Made by a program: the position numbers and the translations under genes. Of a stretch of 64,000 nt of DNA, positions 27,501 to 39,500 are shown in pieces. Every line of letters starts with the position of its first letter. The stretch's first letter is position 1. Below the pieces are notes generated by a model that ran no database searches, was not told the DNA's origin, and saw only the letters and a list, made by a program, of their open reading frames with translations. Origin of the DNA: Burhinus oedicnemus (taxonomy: Eukaryota; Chordata; Aves; Charadriiformes; Burhinidae); the NCBI GenBank assembly GCA_008921705.1, contig VFFE01007635.1, positions 312,417 through 376,416 on the forward strand, read 5' to 3'.

Positions 27501-30500
27501 AATTCATCATTAGTATTTGCACACCCTTAAGTTCAATTTTCCCCCATTTTGTAGAAAAGCATGAGGTTGGTCTTGAACTTGGGTTTGCTCATGAAGAGGT
27601 GATAACAGTTACAGCTGTGTGCAAACATAGTGGAGGTGCCATAGGGAGATAGTTTTGAATGGGTAAGAAGCTGTTGTTCTGTAAGAACCCTTGAAAGGTG
27701 TGTATTTTTAGAAACAAAATGAAGAGATGTGAGAGAAAAATGTGGATCCAATCAAACTAGTATAGTAGACTGGATACTTTTTTTCAGGTCTTGATAGTAG
27801 TGAATTTTCCACTGTGCCGTGGAGATCAATTCTGTCAAGACATGTCAAAAGTCAAGCGGAGAGAGAATGAGGATGGTGGTAAAAGACAAAATTGTGGAGG
27901 GAGAGTGAGGTCAAGAAGGTTTAGGGTGAGTGGCAGGAAATGAGAAACATTGAAAGGTCCGTTCTACAGGGTCAGAATCGGGTCTGAGGGATATAGATGA
28001 AGGAGGCACAACCATTTCTTGAAGCAGACAACCAGGGTTGAATGCGTAAGAAATTCCAAAATACTCTACTTGATCCTTTTCACTTGAAAATCTTTTTCCA
28101 TCAGTGCAGTGTTGCTGACATTCAGTTAAGCCTTTTTCTGCTGTCCCCCTGCATGCAGAATGACGGAAGCCCTCAGCTGGTGACAAATTCCCTGGTCTGG
28201 GTGCCCCAGGGAGGCATGCTACAGATCTCCAAGACAATTCTGCACGCCGAGCTACCCGGTGCCCGTGACTCTGAGATAACCTACACCATCATCAAGGACC
28301 AGCCAAGGCATGGTAAGTATCTTTGGAGTTTTGTTGTCAAACACCAGCTGTAGGACATTGCTTTTCACCCCCCATGCCCCAGGTTGTCCATCTGCTAAAT
28401 AAAAGTGCAAGGTTCTGGTTACTTCTGGGGAAAAGGGTATTCTTCACAGACCTATGGGAATATGGTTCTTCCGTGGTATTTTGCCCACAACAAATAGCAT
28501 TTGAGGGAACATTTCCTTATAATACTGTGCTGAATAAGTGCTGCTAACCTCATCTTTTTCCAATTCAAGTGGGCATGCAAAGTAATGAAGCACTATAGTC
28601 CTGCCTAGTAGTCTGAGCTTCTGCAACTGTGTTTCCCTAGTGGTAGCTAAATTCTGGTGGATTTACAGCCTTGTGAGGGCAGATTCTTACTTACTGCCAA
28701 AAGATAGTATTCTACAATGAATGTCGGGTTTAAGAGCAACGTAGAGTAATATCTGCTTCTAGAAACTGCTGAGCAAAAGTTTACCATTAAGAATTGGAGA
28801 ACTCCCTAAATTCCATGACATTTGATTTAATTTCTACTAATGGAAGGGGTTATTGACTCAAACAGAAATTGGTGACATTTGCAGCCATATATAATTCTTG
28901 TCTCCAAATTCCTTTTGAGACGCTCTGATCTCATCTCTCAGAGTAACGGCTTTCACAAGCAACCCCATGTGTAGGACTGCAGCTTATAGAATATGTTCTG
29001 GATCCAGGCCAAGGAGGAGTATGGAAGGTTACAGGGGTTTGTGGCTGAGATACAAACTGCGGGAAACCAAACGGAAAAGAGAGGACGTCATATGTGGAGG
29101 GAAAGGAAATATGGACAGAAAAGAAATAGGTTATTTTCCCGCTCAGCATTACCATTTTCTTCACTAGAACCATGTCTTTAAATAATATATCTTTCACTCT
29201 ATGAAATTATATCATTGCTTCCAATTGTCTGAGCCGGATGAAATTAGGGGACGCCTTTAGCAACATCAGTGCTGGTTTTTTGTCTTTTGCTGTAAGGATA
29301 GGCTGGTTTCCATAGCAGCTGCCAGTACCTGATGGAAACATAGATTATGTTGGTTTTGCAGTTTAGAAGAGAAGTAATTAATTTGTATTCCCCCTTTAGT
29401 TTTCTGCAAATGAAGGAGTGTCTTCTCATTTTTAATAAGCATTTACATGAATACAAGAATTTTTCCCTGAGGAGCTTGTCTCCTGCTGCCTAACCTTAAC
29501 CAAAATTTATAATCCTGTGTTTGTATCACCATAATTATCTCTACTGTAATTAATTGCAGTAACACAAATGGGTTTGTAGCTGCAGGTGAGGAATAAGCAG
29601 TAGAAATCAATGAACTTTTATCTAAAATACTATTTCACAGAAAGGGAGGAAGAAAAAAAGACAGAGAAATGTAGAAAATGTGTCCTTAATCAAGGAGGGC
29701 TTATCTGCCTATCTTAGTATTTGAGTAATGGAAAAGATACTCATACCTGTAGAAAATATATCATTTGATTTTTAGAAAGGAAAGAAAACCACTTTAGAAT
29801 TATCTGCTACATTTCTGGAGCACCAGTGTGCGGACCAAGAAGGCTTCTTGCCCTTTATTTCAAGACTCTGAAACCAAACAAAAGGGATATAATTAGGGAA
29901 GGAGGATCTCTGTCCAGATCCCCTCCTTCTGCAGGGCTTGATTTGGTTCTGTGCAATTGGGCACCGGCGAGCGGTTGATCTTTCTAAGGATCTCTTTATG
30001 CTGGACCTCCTGTTTTGTCCCTAGAAATAGAACCGATCTCTTACCTGACTCTCCTCCCAGCGTGCAGGGTGCCTCAACACAGCTCTTTTACGGGGCAAAA
30101 ATACTCGCTTCTGTATGAGTAGGGTATTGTTATACCCTCAGCTGCTCCCTGTGACATACGTTCTTAGAGGATGACATTTCTAAAGCCAATGAAAAGTGAT
30201 GTGAGCGTCCAGTCTTCTTAAAATGAATGAGACCACAGTGCCTGAATCCTCTAGACAGCTCTGGAAATCGCAGCTGTATAGTCTCCACGTATTTCAATAA
30301 ATTGCCTCAATGAGAACAAGTTGTACATTCATGTGTGTAACCGATCAACAGGTGCTTTTCTATTTAAAAAAAAAATGTTTCAAACGAAGTGGTAATCATA
30401 AACTATATAAGTAAACATCACAGAGTTCTTCCTTCTGATCGCATTAAATATGAATGTATAAGAAGACACATAGACGTGGATCTTGCTTAAAGCAGCTGTT

Positions 30501-33500
30501 TCTTCTCTTACTTTGAGAGAGATAAAGAACTTGCAGGCTCTGACTCCTTTGGGTGTGTGATTCACATCTTTAGAAATCACACGGAAGATTAAGGTGGGGA
30601 ACTCCCATGAGCAAAAGCATAAGATTGGGAATGTAATTAGGGCACTGATGAGGGAGTACAAGCATAGAGTTTGATGATAAAATGGAAGTGTGATATTTCA
30701 GCTTGCTGAATTATTTTTTTATTACTCCCAACTGTTTGAGGGTGGTTTTAGGAAATGAACTGGGAGATCTTATGATGGGTATTTTACATAACAGAATGAT
30801 TAATGATGTAAGGAGAGTTGAAGTGATTTATAATATACGTGGCTTCTGAATTGGTAGCCATGAGGGATACTTTCAAAGACTAATAGAAAAGCACAATATA
30901 CAACTGACAAGTTATTCAATGACCAGCTAAATTATATATAGTCAAGAGTAGTAAAGATAGGGGAAACGTATAATTTTTTCACAGATTATACGTTAACTCC
31001 AAAACAAGTAAAAGGCATTGTAAAATAGAAAAATATGCCATTTATTTCAATACTATAGCTCTTTGTCAGGTTTTAATTTCGTTACGCGTGTGGTTAGGAA
31101 GACCGTTCACATCAATGAAATTGCTGACCAAGGTTTTGAGACCCTTCTCTTGGTGGGTAGCACTTGGCTCTTTGAGTAATTTTATTAGAATGATTAAAGT
31201 CTGTTGAACGTGAGTAGTGAGATCAAAATCCAGCCCTTGCAGGTGTCTGTGAGGAAAGCCGATAACCAGGGGGACATGCCCCCATCCTGGTCTTCTGTCA
31301 TATCTGCAATGAAGCCAGTGATGTTTCAGTCCAGCTGAGAATCTATTTCTAATACAAAAATCAGAAAGAAGCTGGATGTTAGAGACAGAAAAGCTACATA
31401 CTCTTTGGAGTAAGAGCTACAAACCAGGGCATACAGGCTTTCCATCCAGCCTGTGATACAGAGGTCCTTTACTGTATCTGTTCAAGAGCTCTTTTTCAGT
31501 TGAAGATTTCTGTTCAGAGAAGTCATTTGAGTATACTTTTTGGCATAATAAGTACCCAAAAGAGCTAGAAAAGAGCTGACCTTGAAAAAATTAGTATGCT
31601 GTATTCTGATACTTAAATTGTACCCTTGAGGGGAAGATGGATAGTCTGCTGCAATGCTTTTTAACCCTGATTGTGTCACTTCTCTCTTGTCCCTTCACAG
31701 GGGCTCCAGAAAGTGAGGCATGTCCTTTGCATCTGTTTTTCTGCTCGGTTTATGAAACAGGCGCATTTCAAGGTTGAAATGGGCTGGTCAGCGGGCAGAA
31801 TGACATTTTGGGACTTTAAAGTTGCAGATCCTGTTCTTTGCTTGACTGTGTATTTCTTCTGTGTACTCGCACGAGCTAGTTGATCTGCCCTTTGCCAGAA
31901 CAGGAGATAAAATTTCCCCATGTCAGTGGAATGTTGCAAGGTCCATTAGTGCTTTTTGAGGAACTCGGCTGCTATTTCTGGTAGTCACACTAGATGGAAA
32001 AAAACTAAGACTGGATGGACATTTGTCTGGGATGCTTATTAATTGGTGAAAAGGCATCTATTCCTCCTTGTTTTCTCACAAGTTGTGCCCTGGCTGTTCG
32101 TCTTTGCTTTTCCCAGGTGAAGTGGTGCTTCTGATCCCAATGCCAGCAGATGGCCCAGCAGACTCGTGGCAGCTTTTGCCTGATGGAAGAGCAGCCTCAC
32201 CTACAACTTCTTTTACCCAGCAGGACATCAACGAAGGCATTGTGTGGTACAGACACTCTGGATCTGAAGTAGAGAGTGACTCCTTCCAATTCCAGGTACT
32301 CCTCGTCATATTCACGGGGGCGTGGGGTCACGCAGCAGTTCTGCTGGCATTTTTGTCTGATATTACTCAGTCTGCCGTTCCCTGTATCTTGTGACCCAAA
32401 GTTCTAACAGACACTCATACATGAATACATGCATCCATACAGAAATATGGGTGTAAATATATATATTTGTATTTACGTACAGACTTATGTGTATATAGGT
32501 GCATGTTGCATGCCTGTAGATGAATATGCATGTGTTTATGTGTCAGGGTGGATGCAACCCACCGTTGTATTCGTCGGAGACACTTAATCATGCGCAAGAG
32601 AGCTTTTGTTACATGTGGATTCCCAGGTTTTAATCTGTGGCAGTGGAGCCAGCCAGCCAGCTACCCACAGAGTTGAGCCACATGCGATGGCATTAACCTT
32701 CTGGATGTCAAATCACAGGCCATATTGCAAATCTGGAGAAAATTGTCTTTCAAGTAGCATCTAACATTTAAGCTATTAAACTAATAGCTGGCCTGATTTT
32801 CTGTAGAACAATTCCGTCTCAGGGAGGAAAGGGTTTTACAGAAAAGCAATGACCTTGTCCTAGTGTCTGCTAGCTTGTCTAAGCAGGAAAGCTCTCTGAG
32901 ATCGAGTCCCCAGAGTGAACGGGCAAACAGATCTGCATTTACAACTTCCACAGGATGAAACTAGGAGGTTTGTAACATTGCATCAGCATGACACAGTGTG
33001 CCCAGAGACTAAATTCGTGCTGTGACAGTGATCCCCTCTCCACTGCCCTCTTGCCTGGTGGGGTAGGATTGTCCCTTGGCGACACCCTACTGATGTGCTT
33101 GGGGTTGCTTTTGGAGAAGAAATAGGAACAGGAAATGTTTTTTGCCTGGCAATCCTTGGAAAAGGTAACAGAGAGGGTAACTCACACCCTTCTTGTAACC
33201 TGCTGCCTCCTTTCCCCCACCCTTTTTTGAGATGCGCTAGTCCCAGGGGACAAGAGAAAAGTGGGGAGGTGGGTCCAGATAGCCAGGCGTCTGGCTGTGG
33301 TAGAGATCCTCCAGCTGGGTGCCGAATCTGCATGAGGAGACCCATACCGAGGTCCTCTGGCCCACGCTTTGCGAAGGCACCCCTGTGCTCCACACCTCTG
33401 TGAAAGGACTTCCCTGTGCAAGGTGTGCTACTGCAGCTCATATCCTGGCCATTATGATGCCCGTTTGCAGTTCAAACAGCAGGTTTGACCCCTTGGTCCT

Positions 33501-36500
33501 GCATGGCAAATACGTTGCCCTCTCATAAAAACCTGTAATATTTACTCCAAGTGCAAAGTGTTCCGAGTGCCTTTTTTTAAATTGTTTGCTTTGCAAGCCC
33601 CAAAATCAAGTGACTCTCCTACCTTCTGCAGTCCCTAAGCTAATAATTTAATTTTTGCTATAGAGTACTACTTCTTGCAAACGGGCGAAAAGGTACAAAT
33701 ACTCCCCAACAGATGTAATACTAAAATAAATCCCACCTCCCCACAGGTTTAACGGCCATAAAATTCCTCAGGCAGGTCCTTGCTGTTTGCTTGGAAGGCT
33801 TAACAGCCTCCCATAATAGTAAGCCTACGTGAACACTTGCGTGCAGTATTTGTTACATCTGGTTTACAAGTCAGAAGCTATTACTGTAGCACTGAAGAGG
33901 CAATTAAGGTAATTTCTGAAGTAATTAACATAAGCGATAATGAGGAATTTGTGAGTGTCAATGTTGAACAAGCTAATCTTTAGCTTAATTGCTACATTCC
34001 TCTTATAGAGTATGCATTTTGCATGAGTTAAATGTGTGGTTTTAGTATCTTGGAGCAGTAGCAATAATTGTATGGAGAGCCCTACGGAGAAAGGAAGCCG
34101 CGATTGCCTGGGTCACATCAGGAGACCGTAACACATCTGTCTGAGGCTTGAACTGTGGACTGGGGCATCTCAGAAAGCGCCCACAGGTCGTTTTCGTCAG
34201 TATTTTGGCAATTACCACTCAGATGATAGCTACTCAGAGCAGGTCCAGCAAATCACTAAAATAATTTAATTCATTTCAGCAGAGCGTTTTTATGCATTTT
34301 CTTCAAATTAAGCTTGTGCTGAAGCCCGTTCCTGCTCACAAAGTGCTCTATTGAATTCAAGCGCGGACTTCCATCCCTACTGAAAGATAAAGCCATAACT
34401 GAATCTAACAAGGAAGGGGACTGTATTTCTTTGGGTGCTTGCCGTATCTCAGGTTTGCTGTGACCATCTGCAGGCTTATCTCTAGGGCATGGTTTTGGTC
34501 CTTTGAATTTTTACAAATTTAATATTACTTGCTTTATATGTCATTACTGCAGGTTTGCTATTACGAGTTAGATACCTTTTACTTAACTTCGGTGTTGTAG
34601 TGGCCTGTGGAAAATTTTTATGGGTCTCTCTGAAATACAAGTGCAGCCTGTCTTGGAAGATGTTGGGATTACAGGGAGTCACTGCCAAGGCAGTGCCATT
34701 ATTAAAAGACCAGTTATTTTCACCTTGTCAGCACAACTGGTGGTCATTTTGAGGGTGGGAGGAAGGTTTAAAAACCCATTATTTTTTCTGTTCCTGTGAT
34801 GAAAAGTTCCACTAAGCTGTACAGACAGTTGGAGTAAAATTCAGCAAAACTATGGCAGTGAGTGGGGGAAGCAGGACTGAATAGCAGGTAGGGAATTTGC
34901 AAACAAATATCTTTCTAAATGTTAATAAAGAAGCAAACCATTTCTAGATTGTACAGGCAATAATGGAGAAACTGATTACTATTTAAAGCCTTCAGTTGCC
35001 ATCAACTACCATTCATGTATGCTTTGGGTTGGTATCTTCTGGAAAGGTGTGTCTTTGCCTTCCCAGACCAGGAGGAGAGGAGAGGGTAAGTATGAAACTG
35101 GAAACCACCGCAGTGGTGTCCTCTTTCAGGTATCCATTCGTATGGTCCTTCCTTCCCAGGTGTCCAGCTCTTCCAGTCCACAAACCGGCTTGGAAAGCCA
35201 CGTGTTCAACGTTGCTGTTCTCCCACAGACACCCAGAGCGCCTCAGCTTTCCCTCGGCTCCTCTTTGCACATGGCTGTAAGTGTGAACCGCCCCCGCTGA
35301 CTGATGGTTTCTGTATTCCCGCTCTCCTTGCAGCAGCGCACACCGACCAGAGCCTCCCATAGGGCAGGAACCACTGAGTGTTGACTCCTCTACTTGCTGT
35401 TGTCCGTGCTGTCGTGCTTGATTCAAAGATTGAACCAAACCTGCAGAACGAAGTGTATGCTCCAGATAGATAACTGGAGTAGAAAGAGAAAAAAAGATAG
35501 AAGAGGGGGGAGGCGGGGAACGTAAAAAGTTTAAAAACTCAGTATTAAAAGCGATTGACTGTACAGACTGGAAGGGAAAGGGAGAGGGAAAAGAAAAAAA
35601 AAATGCCTTTAACATCGTTTTAACAGAATTCTTAACATTTTGAAAACACCTTTTCCTGAGAAGCCGTTAGGGATGGCAGGAGTGAAAAACTGCGGTTTAG
35701 AGAGACTGTAATGAATAGATCTTGCCAGTAATTCCACTGTAAACTTTATTTATCAGAACTGCAGCCCACCCACATTAGAAAGTTTTCATCCATCATTCTG
35801 ACATCAGGAACGCAGACTAATGTATGTGGAAAACATTCCGACAAGCCGATTATATCTGCATCCGTGGAACTGAATTACCTTTTCTTGCAGCATCAACTCT
35901 GGGAATGACCATTTTGATAGAGCACTCTCTCTAATGGAGCTATTTCCCTGACTGTTAATTGAAAAAATGACCTCAAAGTTTAAAGTTGGGTTTGTGAGCT
36001 CTCCGACTTTGGTGCGTGCCTTCTCCATGTGTCCCCATCACATATGTGGGCGAAGTCCAGCTTTCCCCTCTACTTCTCCTGCTGTCTCCTGCTCTTTTAT
36101 TCTGTAGGGAGGGATCCCGAGCACATGAGCTAGAGGAGAGCTTCAGGGCTCTGCACCCAGGTCACCCGTTGAGACGCACAGAGAGCCGGGACCCTAGAGG
36201 CAGGGAGTTTGATTTAGACACCACCTTGGCCTCATAGCTCTGTTGTGGGGCTTTCAGAGGGGGACCAGGATCATAATCCACTGAGCAGCAGTCCTGAGCG
36301 GAGTGAGACCGGCTGTGATGAGAAAGCAGAGATGAGGCCAACCCTTCAGGCAGGAGCTGCCCCCAGGGAAAGGGTCTACAAACTTGAAGGTTGGAGTGCA
36401 GTCATCTTTGCCGTTATTCATTCCTGATGATTTATTTAGACCGTGTGAGATGCCAGCGGTATGCTTAGCGTGATCAAACAGAAATCCTGTGCCCTTGGGC

Positions 36501-39500
36501 ACTCTGTGGCAGACAAAAGCACCCGGAGAGGCCCATGCAGTGCAGGAGAGCAGATGTGGCAGACCTCCCCGGGGCGGTGGGTCCCCGGGAGGAGCCTCCT
36601 AAGGGGAGGTGAAGGACTTCTAAGGCAGCACAGCCTGCCAGGCATGGGACCAGGAAAGGCCAAAGGAAGCCGTGGGAGAGGGATTAGTGAAAAGTCCATG
36701 ACGCAATGGCCTTGTCAGGGTTTAAAATAGTGCTGACCTTTCACGGGCAATAATAAAACATGCTCAGACTGCTGCTTGGAGCAATAGCCAGCAATGTATC
36801 TTCCTGCTCTTGACTTTTTGTTGTTGCCGTTATTGACAAAATTGATGGGATAGATGTCTGGCTGAGCCATGCAGTGCTGAATTTTATAGCTAATTACACA
36901 CCACAAAATTCAATAGTGCCATAAAATACATTTTACTGAGGGGCGCCTTGCAACCTACAAGTCCTACCTTTGGGAGAGACAAATAGGCCTTGGAGGCAGC
37001 TATGAAGCAACCATAACCTTAAATCTTTTCATCATAAAATTGCACTTCCTTGCATCAACGTGATTGAGTTCTGTTCATTTGTCTTCAAACTCCCTCAGAA
37101 TTAGACTGGCTTCTTGGCTGAAGAGCGAGCACAAAATGTTAAGCCTTCCCATACCTCCAGCCTTGTCTTTAGGTGTCCTACTGAGAAAGGTCAGAGAAAG
37201 TTTGGCGTCTCTTGGGCGTTTGAACTGGACATAACGTGTACTGTGTTTTCTTCAATCATGTTACGTGTTTCCCCCATATCGGTAAAAGGAGCCCGAGCTT
37301 CGCTCTAGCTGAATGCAAACTGAGACTGGGTTTGTGAAGGAGAGAGAATTTTGCAAGCATATAGAGGGGCTCCTCCTTTCCCTTCCCAAAGTGGCTTTAT
37401 GAAAGGGACACCACTGCTCATTTTAAGCCTGCCCTTTTTATACAGAGCTGTGTATAGCAGTGCTGATAACACAAACTGTGGCTTCTGGTTCCAGTTAGAT
37501 ATGTGACACTTTCACACCTAAGAAGGACTGACAAGGTTTTATTTACGGCTTCACAACAGTCATTCATAGGCTGTGGTTTCTCCTCTGATGCGTTTGGGTG
37601 AAAAGCACTGGAGAGATGAACTGAGGGTTGGGTGGCATTTGTGGTGTACTGAGCTGTTGTCGGGAAACCTCGCCTTGCCAGTCTGTGACCCAGGGGCAGC
37701 AGAGTGAGACACAGGTTTGACAGGTTGGTCTTACAGATGTGTAACCAGCACGATTCAGTGGGCTGCACTGTAATTTGTTTCTGAACCTGAGCGTTTCATG
37801 TTCCAAAGCAGATGAATTAATTGCCCGTATCCTTAATTTAGCTCGTTCTCTCCATATTTTGTTCATGATTATGAAATGAGCTGGATGCTTTACATACCCA
37901 GCTGAACTATTTAATTCAGTGACTTCTCGTAGCTGTTAATTCCACAGGGTTAAGGTTTGTGAACACATGCAAGTTAAATGCTTTTGTGCACTTAAGTCTG
38001 TTCATGCAGCACTGTAATTCCTGTTACACGCTGCCCGCCTTTGGCTAATGATAATCTTATAATGGAAGGATCAGAACATTTTTAGATAGATTTAAAACAA
38101 AAGGGAAAGCTTTGGTTCTTCTATATTCCACTGGAAACCCCTGAGTCATTTTCAGGATTTCTTATAAAAGCAAATCCAGTCCGGCCACATCAGACTATAC
38201 CAGAAAACTATGTAGGCAATGAATTATATCTTCATCCAGGGAGTTTTTGATCAAATTAGATTTTCCTTTATCTCTTCTTAGTCGCTGTAGGTCAAAAAGA
38301 AACTCCTCCACCTGTGAGCATGGAGATTATGTATCTGTTGGGGACAGAGTGCACTAAAAATACTGCCACATTCCTGGACAGCTTGAAAGTGAAGATCAGC
38401 TCATAGTTTTATGAAGGACGAAGTGTTTGTCTGTTTTTCATAGGTTTATAAGCCTCTTCTGATTCTTCAGAAAGGACTTAACAGAGGTGGACCTGTATAG
38501 GGCTCTCTTCTGTTGAGTGTGATGTACTCAGCTTCTGTGTTACACATTTGGTTTGGTTGACAGATGAGCTGAAAGTGAGCTTAGGTCAGCCATAAGACTC
38601 TAGCAAATTTTACTCATTATCAGGCTTTATTGTCCTCTGTAATCTCCTCCCAAATAGTCCCTATTCTGTACAAGTTTGAGAGACTTGGTAAAGGTTCAGT
38701 CCATCCATCCCTTGTCAGTTGTAGGTCTAAGAACTAGGCCTTTAAATTCAAAGACTTTCTTATATTTAACTATAGTAAAGCGAATTCTCTTTCAGTGCAT
38801 TTTTGGGTGAATCTTCCCATGTCTCTGGCCTTGATGCTCATGGTCTAATGTGTTTATTGAGGTGCTGGAGGACCGTGTGACAGTGATTGAGCCCCATCAC
38901 CTCTCCTTTGTAGACCCGGAGATTCCCAGTGAGAAAATCCTGTTCAACGTGACTGTCCCTCTCCTTCCTGGCCAAGGCAAGTGTACCTATTCAGAACGTG
39001 GCAGCTTGCTGCTGAATTGATTGCCATGCTTTCTGAGCACATCTAATTTTTCCCTTAAAGTATCATTCTGTGTAGGCGTCTGTTAATCTGTTCGGTCTCC
39101 TTCATTAGCTTTCAAACCCCTTGTTTCTTAACCTGATGTCTTTGGCTTGTTTGGGAGTGAGCCGCAGAGCTCAGACAGTTTTCTTACTATTGTCTGGAAT
39201 ATATTGAGTGTTTTACCCCATGGCTTTCTGTTTTCCACCTCTCTAGTGAGAGGTATTTGAAGAAATGACTAAGTGAAGAATGTCTGTTTAGTTTCTCATG
39301 TCTCAAGAACCCATCCTTGATGTAGCTATGGCCATCTGACTCATACAGGAACCACTGAAGATGTAAAAAGAAGTACTGGGAGAGAGAAAAAGAAGCTGTG
39401 GCCTTTGGTATCTTGTTAATACCGAGCTCTCTCCCTCCATAGGTATCGTGGAGCATAGAGACAGCCCTCTCTCCCCGGTCAGGTATTTCACCCAAGCAGA

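Larger units (their letters stand above)
23317..28158. other. FRAS1 intron 10 of window (4.8 kb)
   Basis: Contains a perfect 9-bp inverted repeat (25598-25617) and an old CR1/L3-like fragment (about 26790-27400). A 196-codon open frame at 24536-25126 has no domain or splice support and is taken as chance. Confidence 0.65.

Noticed and set aside
32983..33441. 152-codon minus-strand open frame in a GC-richer part of intron 12
   Set aside because: Overlapping open frames occur on both strands here, as expected from higher GC content; none is bounded by plausible splice sites or resembles a domain.
35013..35615. 200-codon open frame on the minus strand over exon 13
   Set aside because: It runs through a polypyrimidine tract (hence its Phe/Ser/Pro-rich start) and antisense to a real exon; no independent evidence of a gene.
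36016..36730. Possible extra exon: acceptor-like pyrimidine tract ending tctgtag and open frames after it
   Set aside because: Exons 13 and 14 already join in phase 0 and match the expected protein; the frame after 36108 gives low-complexity sequence unlike CSPG repeats.
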